The notes under the pieces: generated by a model
Database searches by the model: none
The model's input: the letters and a program-made list of their open reading frames with translations, nothing else
Told to the model about the DNA's origin: nothing
Program-made: the position numbers and the translations under genes
Part shown: positions 50,808 to 60,066 of the stretch, piece after piece
How the letters are laid out: each line of letters opens with the position of its first letter
How positions within the stretch are numbered: position 1 is the first letter of the stretch
Assembly (NCBI GenBank): GCA_965215755.1
Contig: OZ244119.1
Location: 682,001-746,000, forward strand
DNA: 64,000 nucleotides
Direction: 5' to 3'
Source: Tectiglobus sp965215755
GTDB taxonomy: Bacteria > Pseudomonadota > Alphaproteobacteria > Rhizobiales > Hyphomicrobiaceae

Positions 50808-52004
50808 CTATCCGGCCGGCTTGAACTTCAATGGCAATTTGCGGGGGCCTCGGATCGAACCGAGCGACCAGGTTGTTTCACCTGCTGGTTCGAAATCTGG
50901 GATGCGCTTGAGCAGCTCTTCAAGCGCGACTCGGATTTCCATACGCGCTAAGTGCATCCCGACACACCGATGAATGCCCATCCCGAAAGCGACATGCTTG
51001 TTGTTTTCACGATCGAGAATGACCTCATCCGGTCGCTCGAATTGCTCAGGATCGCGGTTCGCCGCCGGGAAGGGTAAAAGCAGCATTTCGCCTGCCTTCA
51101 TGGGGCAGCCATTCACTTCCGTGTCCTTCGCGACAAGCCTTGCCATTGTTACCGGCGCATAGGCACGCAGAAACTCTTCGACCGCTGATTTCATCAACTC
51201 CGGCTCAGCAACCAAGCGCTCGCGGTCTTTCGGATTGTTGGCCAGGTGCCAGATTGAAGCCCCGATCGCACTCCAGGTGGTGTCGATACCGGCGACCAGC
51301 ACTAGCCGCAGTGAACCCAGCACATGGTTCTCTTTGAGCGGCTCTCCGTCGTCGTAGGTCTGCTGCAGAAGGAAGCTAATGATATCATCGCCTGGGTTCG
51401 CGCGGCGCTCCGGCAGGCGTTCATGAAAGTAGGTTGTGAGTTCGTGCAGGCCGGTGTTCATGGCCTCGTCGTCGATAACCCCATCGATCACGATCAGCCT
51501 GATCCACTTCCGAAATTGATCAGCATCTGATTCGGGAATCCCAAGCATGTGGGCGATGACATGCACTGGAATATTCTGGGCGTAATCCTCAGCGCCGTCG
51601 AACCGGCCCTTGGCTGCAAACTGGTCGATGAGTTGGTTGCAAATCTCCTGTGTCCGGGGGATCAGCTTTTTGATTGCATGCCCGGAGAATGGAGGCATGA
51701 TTTTCATCCGCGCCAACCTGTGCCTCGGCGGATCAGAGGTGATTGGCGGGGCGCCACCCTGGGCCTCGGGCTGTGTCTCGCGCACAACGACCTGCCGAGA
51801 CGAGAACGCTTCCGTGTCCGCAGTGATGTCCTGCATGTCTTTGAAGCGGGTCGGCATGTAAACGCCGCCGTAACGGTTGGTATGAGCGATCGGGCACTTG
51901 GACTGGCGGACCTTGTCCCAAATAGGAAAAGGATCGGCGCTCCACTCAGGATCCATGTGATCCCAATCCGTCATCCAATCCTTGACAGGTTCGCGCTCGC
52001 TCAT
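50808..52004 (-). CDS. Cytochrome P450
   Basis: The 398-residue protein is a soluble bacterial P450. It has the I-helix oxygen-activation motif AGIDTTWS (about 238-245), the ExxR pair in EEFLRAYAP (about 277-280), and the heme-ligand loop AFGMGIHRCVGMHLAR with C347. The PPRHRLARMKIMPPFSG region is standard. The ATG at 52004 has GGAG seven bases upstream; a TTG two codons before it is less likely. No ferredoxin or reductase gene is adjacent, so electrons must come from partners elsewhere. The substrate is unknown. Confidence 0.92.
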   Translation of the reverse strand: MSEREPVKDWMTDWDHMDPEWSADPFPIWDKVRQSKCPIAHTNRYGGVYMPTRFKDMQDITADTEAFSSRQVVVRETQPEAQGGAPPITSDPPRHRLARMKIMPPFSGHAIKKLIPRTQEICNQLIDQFAAKGRFDGAEDYAQNIPVHVIAHMLGIPESDADQFRKWIRLIVIDGVIDDEAMNTGLHELTTYFHERLPERRANPGDDIISFLLQQTYDDGEPLKENHVLGSLRLVLVAGIDTTWSAIGASIWHLANNPKDRERLVAEPELMKSAVEEFLRAYAPVTMARLVAKDTEVNGCPMKAGEMLLLPFPAANRDPEQFERPDEVILDRENNKHVAFGMGIHRCVGMHLARMEIRVALEELLKRIPDFEPAGETTWSLGSIRGPRKLPLKFKPAG

Positions 52005-52143
52005 GTCCAATCTCCGTCTGAAGCCGCCATATTACCTGGCCTGCTGCAGCGTGCAATGCTGCCCAGCCATGTCAGAGAGAATACTATCAGCCAGCATATC
52101 ATATGCTAGCCTGATGGTCTCAACTTGGCACTGCAGCGTCGGA

Positions 52144-53373
52144 TCAATTGCTGAGAATCCGGGCAGCGGCGCTGGCGAACACCTGGGCCCCGGTCACGAT
52201 ATCTTCGTCAGATGTATTCTCCAAATAATGGTGAGAGATGCCGCCGATGCTTGGTACGAACATCATGCCGGCCGGCAAATACCGGGCCAGGATCTGTGCG
52301 TCATGGCCGGCGCCACTCGGCATGCGAACGTGTTGTCCGGGCACATGAATGGTTGCAGCGGCTTCGAGAGCAGCCTGCAGGTCTTCATGCATTACCGCGG
52401 GCACGCTCTTGTTCATGGTTTCTATGCTAAGTCCGCACGGGCCGTCGGAATTGATCCGCTGCACGGTTTCGAAGAGGATCGCTTCCAATTCGGCAACTTT
52501 GGCTGGCTCTGCATCGCGGAATTGGAATATCACCTCTGCAGCGCCTGGTATGATGCTTGGAGCGCCCGGATCAAACGTCATCTTGCCGACCGTCCACACC
52601 GTACGATCACCAGCATGTTGTTTGAAGGCTCCGTTGATCTCGTGGCAGAAGCGGATCGCTGCCTGCCCGGCGTCGCGGCGGATGGCCATCCGCGTCGTGC
52701 CCGCATGGTTTTGCGCACCCGTAACCGTGATCCGATATTGGGCGATCGCGACAATACTGGTGACCACCCCGATCTTTTGATTGCTGCTTTGCAGCCAATC
52801 ACCCTGCTCGATGTGCGCCTCGAGAAACCCGACATAGCGGTCTGGTTGCAATTGTAGGCGTTCAATGCCTGCCAGACCGGCATCAGCCAGCGCGTCCCTC
52901 AAGGTTATCCCACGTGTGCGATCGACAGCAGCGTCGATCTGGTTTTCATCGAGCTCGCCGACAAAAGAGTAACTGCCCAGGAAGCCGCCGAAGTGCGCTT
53001 CTTCATCGGCAAAAGCGATCACGTCGACAGCTGAGTCATTGAACCCGCGCGTTTCGGCAATCACCCGGGCCGCTTCTAGCGCGTAAACCACACCAAGCGC
53101 GCCATCCAACCAGCCGGCTTCATTCTGTGTTTCGAGATGGGAGCCGGCGAGCAGCTTCCTGCCCGTTACTGGTGAACTACCTAACACGTTGGCAATGCCG
53201 TCGATTGTCGTTTGATATTCGAGTGCTCTGAGCTGTTCAGCCAGCCACCGCCGCGCCTGCATGTCTTCAGCTGACAACGTCGGACGATGGACCCCGGTCT
53301 TGAAGGTTCCAATGCCGCGCAAATGATAGAGGTCGCCTAGAACTCGGTCGGGGTTGATAGTGACTTCGGTCAT
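52144..53373 (-). CDS. M20-family amidohydrolase: N-carbamoyl-L-amino-acid hydrolase / allantoate amidohydrolase type
   Basis: The 409-residue enzyme has the dinuclear metal site of this group: AGSHLETQNEAGWLDGALGV, where the histidine and the aspartate of D-G are ligands, and FADEEAHFGGFLGSYSFVG with the catalytic E-E. EAHIEQGDWL and the C-terminal SGAGHDAQILAR and IGGISHHYLENTSDED complete it. In allantoate amidohydrolases and carbamoylases the first motif reads GSHxDTVxxGGxxDG; here the aspartate after GSH is an E (LETQ). It hydrolyses ureido compounds in nitrogen scavenging. The neighbours are an MFS carrier on the same strand and a P450. Confidence 0.88.
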   Translation of the reverse strand: MTEVTINPDRVLGDLYHLRGIGTFKTGVHRPTLSAEDMQARRWLAEQLRALEYQTTIDGIANVLGSSPVTGRKLLAGSHLETQNEAGWLDGALGVVYALEAARVIAETRGFNDSAVDVIAFADEEAHFGGFLGSYSFVGELDENQIDAAVDRTRGITLRDALADAGLAGIERLQLQPDRYVGFLEAHIEQGDWLQSSNQKIGVVTSIVAIAQYRITVTGAQNHAGTTRMAIRRDAGQAAIRFCHEINGAFKQHAGDRTVWTVGKMTFDPGAPSIIPGAAEVIFQFRDAEPAKVAELEAILFETVQRINSDGPCGLSIETMNKSVPAVMHEDLQAALEAAATIHVPGQHVRMPSGAGHDAQILARYLPAGMMFVPSIGGISHHYLENTSDEDIVTGAQVFASAAARILSN

Positions 53374-53462
53374 GCATCTTCCTGACTGGCGGCTGCCTGG
53401 CTAATGGCAACGTCATGGCTGCAATACAAATCAATTCATGCCTTTGATCAGCGGCCCCCTGA

Positions 53463-54689
53463 TCAACGGACGCTGGCAGCCGCAGCATCGTCAGGCGCAG
53501 AGACTTCCGGCCGGCTGCTCGGCAACATGAAGGCCGCAATAGATGCCAGGATTGCAGCCATGCCGAACAGCATAAAGAGCGTGCCAAAGCTGCCGTCGTT
53601 ATCGAACAATGAACCGGCAAGATGGACAGTCAGACCACCGACGCCAAGTGAGAGGACGAACTTTGCGCCATACGCCACCGCGCGCCAGCGGAATGGCGTG
53701 TAGCGCGCGACAAGCATGTTCTCTGCCGCAGCAAATGCCAGCATGAAACACATAATGAGTAGGACAGAGAGCAGCAGCGGCGTATTTGCGAGCGACACAA
53801 CAACAAACAGCAAAGGCACCTGCAAGAGCCAGAAGACAACGTAAATCGTGCGCGCCGAATAGCGGTCCGCCATCCAGCCTCCAGCAACACTGCTGAATGA
53901 TGCCAGACCGGACACCAGCCCGACATAGATCCCGATCTCGGTGTAGCTTGTCGCTAGATTCTTATCCAATCCCATCTCGAACAACTTCGGCATGGTATTG
54001 GTAAGCCCGCTGTAGACAAAGCCGGTGCAGGCCATGGTGATCGTCAGAATGACGAAGACCCGCACAAAGTCGCGGGTTTCTGGTGCGCCTGCTGAGACGC
54101 GATCGCTCGTGACGTCTTGGATCCAGCCGGAGCGCCAGACGAACAGCAGCGCAAACCCAGTTAGCATGGAAAGGACACCGGGCACCACGAAGGCTGCCCG
54201 CCATGAAACGAAGTCGATCATCAAGCCAACAAAGACAGGCGCAATCGCGCTGCCCACATTGCCGAAAAGGCCGTTGATACCCAACGTCATGCCCTGCTTC
54301 CGGGCCCAGGACACCAGCCAGGCTATGCCAACGGGATGATAGATGGATGCGAAGAGCCCGATCAGCGTTAGTCCGATAAACAGCTCCATCCGGCTGTCGG
54401 CGAGACCGACGACAAGTGCGCCGATACCAATTCCGATGAAGAATATCACCATCATGCCGATCTGGCTCCAGCGATCACCGAGCCAACCTGCCGGCAGCGC
54501 TGCAACACCGAACAACACCAGCCCAAGGCTTGAAAGGCCAAGAAGCTCGCCATACGGCATTTTGAAAACCTGCGGCAAATACAGGACGGCGGTTGCATAA
54601 AGCACCGTAAACATGTGCGAGAAGCTATGGCCGATGTTCGAGAAGACCATGGCCGTCAAAGCTTGCTGTTGCTCGGTACGCTGTTGCAT
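53463..54689 (-). CDS. Major facilitator superfamily carrier
   Basis: The 408-residue protein has twelve hydrophobic helices. The 2-3 loop is GWLGDRWSQIGMM (motif A form G-x-x-x-D-R). The N-terminus NIGHSFSHMFTVLYATAVLY and ASIYHPVGIAWLVSWARKQ resemble carriers of the Fsr/NNP-like branch. I start at the ATG of 54689 (MQQRTEQQQA); an ATG at 54737 without a ribosome site would add 16 residues. It is divergent from eutB with about 190 bp between starts and lies upstream of the M20 amidohydrolase on the same strand. It may import an amine or ureide for one of them, which is inference from position only. Confidence 0.84.
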   Translation of the reverse strand: MQQRTEQQQALTAMVFSNIGHSFSHMFTVLYATAVLYLPQVFKMPYGELLGLSSLGLVLFGVAALPAGWLGDRWSQIGMMVIFFIGIGIGALVVGLADSRMELFIGLTLIGLFASIYHPVGIAWLVSWARKQGMTLGINGLFGNVGSAIAPVFVGLMIDFVSWRAAFVVPGVLSMLTGFALLFVWRSGWIQDVTSDRVSAGAPETRDFVRVFVILTITMACTGFVYSGLTNTMPKLFEMGLDKNLATSYTEIGIYVGLVSGLASFSSVAGGWMADRYSARTIYVVFWLLQVPLLFVVVSLANTPLLLSVLLIMCFMLAFAAAENMLVARYTPFRWRAVAYGAKFVLSLGVGGLTVHLAGSLFDNDGSFGTLFMLFGMAAILASIAAFMLPSSRPEVSAPDDAAAASVR

Positions 54690-54879
54690 GTCGGGTGGTG
54701 CCTTTGGATGCGGAACGCCAGAGACTAGCCGAAGCATCGTTGAGGCGCCATCGTCGTGGGTGTGATAAATTGCAGGTGCCGGCCAGATGCTGTTGAATAT
54801 GCTAAACTAGGGTTCGTGTGGCTGCGCTCGGGTGCAAGCGCGGTGCTACACAGTGTGGGTAGTTGCCGGGAGATCCCTG

Positions 54880-56256
54880 ATGGAATTCCGCCATCGCGTC
54901 GGGACGACGAGCTACGTTTTCCCGAGTCTGGGTGATTTGCTCGCTAAAGCGTCACCTCCGAGATCAGGCGACCGCCTGGCAGGTATTGCTGCCGAGTCTG
55001 CTGAACAGAATATCGCTGCGAAATATGCATTGGCCGATGTGACGCTGGCGCAAATCGTTGCCGAACCATTAATCGCCTATGAGAGTGATGAGGTCACGCG
55101 GCTCATTCTAGACGCACATGACCCTCTGGCGTTCGCGCCGATCGCGGCGATGTCGGTTGGTGAGTTTCGCGAACATCTCCTCTCAGATGCGACCGACGGT
55201 CAGACGATAAGCCGACTGGCGCCTGCCATAACGCCTGAGATCGCTGCCGCCGTCTCGAAGCTGATGCGGAACCAAGACCTCATTCTTGCTGCCAGGAAAT
55301 GTCGTGTCACAACAGCATTTCGCAATACAATCGGTCTGGCTGGCACGATGGCGGTGAGACTGCAGCCCAATCATCCAACCGATGACCCGGATGGCATCCT
55401 GGCATCAATTATTGACGGACTGCTTTATGGCGCCGGCGACGCTGTCATCGGCATTAATCCGGCAGCCGACTCGCCGGCACGGGTCGAGCAACTGACCCGG
55501 CTCATCGATGAGCTGATCGAGAAGTTCGCAATCCCAACACAAGGTTGTGTCCTGACGCACGTGACCATGACACTCGATCTTATCGAGAAAGACGTTCCGA
55601 CTGATCTTGTCTTTCAGTCGATCGGCGGCACCGAAGCCACCAATCGCAGTTTCGGCATCTCGCTTTCAATGCTGAAAGAAGCCAATGAGGCTGCGCGGGC
55701 GCTCGCTCGCGGCACGGTTGGCAACAACGTCATGTATTTTGAAACGGGTCAGGGCTCGGCGCTCTCTGCCGACGCCCATCACGGCTTGGATCAACAAACC
55801 TGCGAAGCACGCGCCTACGCTGTTGCACGGGCGTTCGAACCATTGCTGGTCAATTCCGTGGTTGGGTTCATCGGGCCTGAGTATCTCTATGACGGCAAAG
55901 AGATCCTTCGTGCCGGGCTGGAAGATCACTTTTGCGGTAAACTGCTTGGCCTGCCGATGGGTGTAGACGTTTGCTATACGAACCATGCAGAGGCTGATCA
56001 GGATGATATGGATTCGACTTTGACGGCCTTGGCAGCGGCTGGAGTGACCTACATCATGGGTGTTCCAGGTGCCGACGACGTCATGCTTGGCTATCAATCC
56101 ACGTCGTTTCATGATGCCCTATACGTTCGTGATGTTTTCGGCCTCAAACGGGCGCCAGAATTCGAAGCGTGGCTCGACAGTATGAACATCACGGATCAGG
56201 CCGGGCGATTGCTGCCAAGCCGGAAAGACCACAGATTGTTGACCGAGACCCAATAG
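54880..56256 (+). CDS. eutB: Ethanolamine ammonia-lyase large subunit
   Basis: EutB is the catalytic subunit of the adenosylcobalamin-dependent lyase that converts ethanolamine to acetaldehyde and ammonia. The 458-residue barrel protein has the substrate and cofactor region AVIGINPAADSPARVEQL, the catalytic FQSIGGTEATNRSFGISLSM, NVMYFETGQGSALSADAHHG, FIGPEYLYDG and the C-terminal DQDDMDSTLTALAAAGVTYI. The ATG at 54880 has GGGAG seven bases before it. eutC follows after 12 bp. No reactivase (eutA), no aldehyde dehydrogenase and no microcompartment genes are adjacent. Confidence 0.95.
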   Translation: MEFRHRVGTTSYVFPSLGDLLAKASPPRSGDRLAGIAAESAEQNIAAKYALADVTLAQIVAEPLIAYESDEVTRLILDAHDPLAFAPIAAMSVGEFREHLLSDATDGQTISRLAPAITPEIAAAVSKLMRNQDLILAARKCRVTTAFRNTIGLAGTMAVRLQPNHPTDDPDGILASIIDGLLYGAGDAVIGINPAADSPARVEQLTRLIDELIEKFAIPTQGCVLTHVTMTLDLIEKDVPTDLVFQSIGGTEATNRSFGISLSMLKEANEAARALARGTVGNNVMYFETGQGSALSADAHHGLDQQTCEARAYAVARAFEPLLVNSVVGFIGPEYLYDGKEILRAGLEDHFCGKLLGLPMGVDVCYTNHAEADQDDMDSTLTALAAAGVTYIMGVPGADDVMLGYQSTSFHDALYVRDVFGLKRAPEFEAWLDSMNITDQAGRLLPSRKDHRLLTETQ

Positions 56257-56268
56257 AGGCGATCACAG

Positions 56269-57042
56269 ATGGCCCCAGCACGCCGCGACCCTTGGTTAGA
56301 CCTTGCCATCCACACTCCGGCGCGGATCGCAATTGGGCGCTCCGGTGCATCATTGCCGACCCGAGAAGTGCTTGAGTTTTCGATGGCGCATGCGCGTGCC
56401 CGTGATGCCGTGCATGCTGTGTTTGATCGTGACAGCCTGGCTGCTGAGCTTGCCCGGCTGAACGTGAAGACCATATCGGTTGACAGTCAGGCCACGGAAC
56501 GCGCCGTCTATTTGAGACGTCCGGACCTTGGCCGGCGCTTATCTGCTGATTCACGGGCGCGACTCTCCAGTCAATTTGGGCCATCGAAACGTGATCTTAC
56601 GATCGTTGTTGCGGACGGGCTCTCTGCGGCTGCCGTCAACTCAGGCGCATTGGCACTGCTCACGGCGTGTTCTACGCACCTGGCCCAACTCAGTATCGAC
56701 GTCGAACCAGTTATCTTGGCCGCTGGAGCGCGAGTTGCGCTTGGAGACGAGATCGGGGAGCTGACGGGTTGTGAACTTGTCGCCGTTATCATCGGAGAGC
56801 GCCCGGGCCTCTCAGCGGCTGACAACCTCAGCATCTATCTGACCTACAATCCTGCCGTTGGACGCAATGATGCCGAGCGCAACTGCATCTCCAACATCGG
56901 TGCGGGCCGCCTGTCTCCAACTGCCGCTGCAGCTAATCTCGCATGGCTGGTGAACGCCGCGCGCGAAAGACAGCTGACGGGCGTTGCATTGAAAGACGAG
57001 AGCAACGCACATCTGGCCGTTTCCGATGAGCGGGATGGCTGA
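56269..57042 (+). CDS. eutC: Ethanolamine ammonia-lyase small subunit
   Basis: The 257-residue protein contains the EutC signature: TPARIAIGRSGASLPTREVL, FSMAHARARDAVH, then YLRRPDLGRRLSADSRARL, VVADGLSAAAVN, and near the end NLSIYLTYNP and ERNCISNIGAGRLSP, the segment that contacts cobalamin. GAGGCGATC precedes the ATG. With eutB it forms the complete enzyme. The acetaldehyde produced would need an aldehyde dehydrogenase; the one at 16.9 kb is of the semialdehyde type and distant. Confidence 0.95.
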   Translation: MAPARRDPWLDLAIHTPARIAIGRSGASLPTREVLEFSMAHARARDAVHAVFDRDSLAAELARLNVKTISVDSQATERAVYLRRPDLGRRLSADSRARLSSQFGPSKRDLTIVVADGLSAAAVNSGALALLTACSTHLAQLSIDVEPVILAAGARVALGDEIGELTGCELVAVIIGERPGLSAADNLSIYLTYNPAVGRNDAERNCISNIGAGRLSPTAAAANLAWLVNAARERQLTGVALKDESNAHLAVSDERDG

Positions 57043-57157
57043 TCAGTAAAAGCTATCCGCTCATGCTATGCGGTTGACCAGAAGCGTGGCAAAACCGCGG
57101 TAAAAATTGAATCAACAGCGCTCCGGATTGGCTACATTCCACGTTTTAGGCAGATCA

Positions 57158-59272
57158 TCAGGCCTCGCCCAGACTTGCCCTTGAGATCGCATCGCGGGTG
57201 ATTGGCATCTCGGCGATTCGCACTCCAAGTGCGCGTCGGACGGCGTTGCCGATCGCAGCAGCGGTGGGTGAAACCGACGTCTCACCAGCTCCAAGCGGCT
57301 GCTGGTCGGGCCGATCGATGAGATCGACGTCAATGAGCGGCACTTCTGAGAATTTGAGAATCGGATAACTTTGCCAGCTATCGCTGGCGACGCGATCGCC
57401 TTCGAATTGTACAGCCTCTTTGAGAGTCCAACTCGCGCCTTGGATGATTCCGCCCTCGATCTGGTTCATCAGGCCATCCGGATTGACGATTTCACCAGCA
57501 TCCGCCGCGGCCCAGACCTGGGCGAGCCGCACCTCGTCTTCCAGAACGACCTTGGCAACGACGGCACAGTAGGCGCTCTTGTTCTTGTATTGCGCAAAGC
57601 CAAGACCGAGGCCTTCATTGTCAGCCGGCGTTCCCGGCCATCCCGCCATCTCAGCCGCGCGCGAAATGACGGCTTTGGCACGTTCATCATCGAGATGGTC
57701 GAGCCGGAATTGCACGGCATCGATGCCGGCCATTGCGGCGGCATCATCCATGAGGGCCTCGACCGCAAAGACATTCACGATCGCACCGAGGCCGCGCAGT
57801 GCTGAGGTTCGATCGTGAATGTCTTTGACGATTTTCTTTGCCACATAGAGATTGGGGATCTTATAGAGCGGCGTTGCGTTGCGATCAGCCCCGCCGCCTC
57901 GGACCGGAGGCACATCGTCATTTGGGACCCAAGGAAATGGCGGATCAATCAGCTCTGCCGAGGTCATCCGTACGATGCCACCACCGCCCGGGCGCTGCGC
58001 GTGAGGCTGGCTGTGCGACGTGATCGAAAAACTGGTCAACTGACCGTTCTCATCAAGTGAAGCTTCGCCATCGACAACCATCGCCGGTCCCAATGGTGAG
58101 GCTATAAAATCGTCGGAGCGTGACCAGATAACCCGCACCGGCGTTCCTGGTACTTCTCTGGCCAGTAGTGCCGCGTCGCAGGCCACATCGTCCTGGCCGC
58201 TATGGCCGTAGGTTCCGGCACCTGGCTTGTGAATAACGGTGACATGGGACAACGGTTCAATCCCGAAGACGATGCCCAGCGCATCACGCAAACCGTGCGG
58301 GCCCTGTGAATGGGAATAGACTACGAGATGACCATCGCGCCAACTTGCAATCGCGCAGGATGGTGCAATGGAGGCGTGAGCAAAGTAGGCCTTGCGGGCA
58401 GAGATCGAAACTTGGCGGCCGGTGTCGGTCGGGCTTGTGCCATTCTTGGTAATTTCGATTAGGTCACCGTCCGCAGTTCCAACGGCACCAATCAGATCAG
58501 CGGGAACAACTTCGCCATCGTCCCAATGTGCTAATCCGCGCGCTGCATCAATGGCTTTGATTGCGATGTCCTCGCGATCGGCAATGACGCCAATAAAGGA
58601 GCCGCTATGGACGATTTTCACATCCGGGAATTTCGCCGCCAGGCCATCTCTGTCAAAGCTCTTGATCCGACTTTTCTGCGATGGCGGCTGCAGCACGCGG
58701 CCATGCTTCATGCCCTCCAAAGTGATGTCTTGAATGAATGGCGCGCCTGTGGCCTTCGCAGGCAAGTCGAGACGTGGCATGGACGTGCCAATGACGCGCC
58801 ACTCGGCCGCTGGCTTAGGAGCAGCGTGATCCATGACCGGCACCTGGAGATCGACCGTCTGTGCCAAGGTCCATGATGTTAAGGGTGTCTCGCGACCTGC
58901 CACGTTCACGGCACCGTCGGCGAACGCAATGTCTTCAGGCTTCGCTTGCAGTAGTGTTGCCGCCTCGTCAGCCAACCGCTTGCGGGTCGCGGACGCCGCC
59001 AGCCGGATGGCCCGGCCGGAAACTTCAAGTGATAGGGAGCTGGATGTCTGGCCCTCCAATGGGCCAAGCCGGGTATGGCCGGAAAGCACTTCGAAGCGCT
59101 CGGGGCTGATGTCCAATTCGTCCGCTGCGATCTGGACCAGTGCCGTCAGAATGCCTTGGCCGATCTCAACCTTGCCCGTGCGCAGCAGAACTTTGCCATC
59201 CTGTGACAGGTCCAGCCAGTCGGCACAATTTGGATTGTCATCGATGCTGGGGGAAGCCTTAATGTCAATCAT
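57158..59272 (-). CDS. Molybdenum hydroxylase large subunit (isoquinoline 1-oxidoreductase beta / aldehyde dehydrogenase type)
   Basis: The 704-residue protein is of the xanthine dehydrogenase superfamily with the permuted IorB-like start (GKVLLRTGKVEIGQGILTAL, then GQTSSSLSLEVSGRAIRLAA). Later regions are LDLPAKATGAPFIQDI, FIGVIADREDIAIKAIDAAR, GQDDVACDAALLAREV, DPP-type loops, and the C-terminal PLGAGETSVSP containing the catalytic glutamate. IorB proteins normally carry a Tat signal, and none is present here. The stop-start overlap with the 2Fe-2S subunit gene upstream is four bases. No FAD subunit is present, so electrons probably pass to a cytochrome or other acceptor. The substrate is an unidentified aldehyde or N-heterocycle. 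Confidence 0.88.
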   Translation of the reverse strand: MIDIKASPSIDDNPNCADWLDLSQDGKVLLRTGKVEIGQGILTALVQIAADELDISPERFEVLSGHTRLGPLEGQTSSSLSLEVSGRAIRLAASATRKRLADEAATLLQAKPEDIAFADGAVNVAGRETPLTSWTLAQTVDLQVPVMDHAAPKPAAEWRVIGTSMPRLDLPAKATGAPFIQDITLEGMKHGRVLQPPSQKSRIKSFDRDGLAAKFPDVKIVHSGSFIGVIADREDIAIKAIDAARGLAHWDDGEVVPADLIGAVGTADGDLIEITKNGTSPTDTGRQVSISARKAYFAHASIAPSCAIASWRDGHLVVYSHSQGPHGLRDALGIVFGIEPLSHVTVIHKPGAGTYGHSGQDDVACDAALLAREVPGTPVRVIWSRSDDFIASPLGPAMVVDGEASLDENGQLTSFSITSHSQPHAQRPGGGGIVRMTSAELIDPPFPWVPNDDVPPVRGGGADRNATPLYKIPNLYVAKKIVKDIHDRTSALRGLGAIVNVFAVEALMDDAAAMAGIDAVQFRLDHLDDERAKAVISRAAEMAGWPGTPADNEGLGLGFAQYKNKSAYCAVVAKVVLEDEVRLAQVWAAADAGEIVNPDGLMNQIEGGIIQGASWTLKEAVQFEGDRVASDSWQSYPILKFSEVPLIDVDLIDRPDQQPLGAGETSVSPTAAAIGNAVRRALGVRIAEMPITRDAISRASLGEA

Positions 59273-59751
59273 GACTGCACCTCTTGAGCCATGACGGCAC
59301 CGGCTTTTTCGATCGCACGCATGATGCGGTTATGAGCTCCACAGCGGCATAGATTACTATCGAGAGCTGCTGCAATGGCGGATCGGTCAGGATTGCTTGT
59401 TTCGGCGAGTAAGGCTTTTGCGCGCATCAGAATGCCAGGCAAACAATAGCCGCACTGTCCCGCCTGCTCTTCGAGGAGTGCGTTGACAAGTGGATGGGGG
59501 GCAGCATCAGCCGTCAGTTGTTCAACAGTCTCGATATTCTGGCCCTCGGCCGCCTCGACCGGTGTATTGCAGGATGTGACTGGCCGGCCGTTAAGCAGCA
59601 CGGTACAGGCACCGCAATCGCCTTCACCACAGCCATGCCGGGTGCCTTTCAAGTCCAGATCATTCCGCAGGGCCAACAGCAGTGGCGTGCTTGGCGCACT
59701 CGCGACTGTTACTGCCGTCCCATTGACCTGGAACGAAATACTTTCGGCCAT
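59269..59751 (-). CDS. 2Fe-2S subunit of the molybdenum hydroxylase
   Basis: The 160-residue protein has a plant-type ferredoxin cluster C41/C46/C49/C61 (HGCGEGDCGACTVLLNG, then TSCNTP) and the second cluster C100/C103/C135/C137 (GQCGYCLPGI, then NLCRCGAHNRI), exactly the two-cluster pattern of CoxS/IorA small subunits. I use the ATG at 59751 (MAESISFQVN), with GGGGAG about nine bases upstream; longer starts add residues without homology. It is the first gene of a two-gene operon with the molybdenum subunit. Confidence 0.94.
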   Translation of the reverse strand: MAESISFQVNGTAVTVASAPSTPLLLALRNDLDLKGTRHGCGEGDCGACTVLLNGRPVTSCNTPVEAAEGQNIETVEQLTADAAPHPLVNALLEEQAGQCGYCLPGILMRAKALLAETSNPDRSAIAAALDSNLCRCGAHNRIMRAIEKAGAVMAQEVQS

Positions 59752-59825
59752 ACTCCGCATCTCCCCATCTTCTGGAATTCTGCTCTGACGGTACCCTGAA
59801 TGGTGAAGATTGACCAAGCGATGAA

Positions 59826-59937
59826 ATGGATCCCGGTGACAAGCACCGGGACGACACCTGCGTTTTGATGAGAGGTGTGTGCCGTAGGTTCGACCACAAT
59901 CCGCGACGTCATCCGGGCACGGGTTGCCGGGATCTAT
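59826..59937. repeat. Two REP-like palindromes in tail-to-tail order
   Basis: Unit 59826-59855 (ATGGATCCCGG, then CACCGGGACGAC) and unit 59908-59937 (GTCATCCGGGCACGGG, then TTGCCGGGATCTAT) belong to the family at 46768-46857 but in the opposite relative order and 52 bp apart. They fill most of the gap between the molybdenum hydroxylase operon and prfC (59752-60066). Confidence 0.85.
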
Positions 59938-60066
59938 TCATCACCAAGCCCAAACCAATCGCCCGGTCTGCGGCACGGGAATAGTTACCAATGCCTGGAG
60001 ATTTCCCATATCGCTCGAAGTCATGTAAAAGGCGGCAAAATCTCACTAACAGCTGGATATTAGCCG

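Noticed and set aside
54738..54879. Cobalamin riboswitch upstream of eutB
   Set aside because: No B12-box-like core was visible in the short leader.
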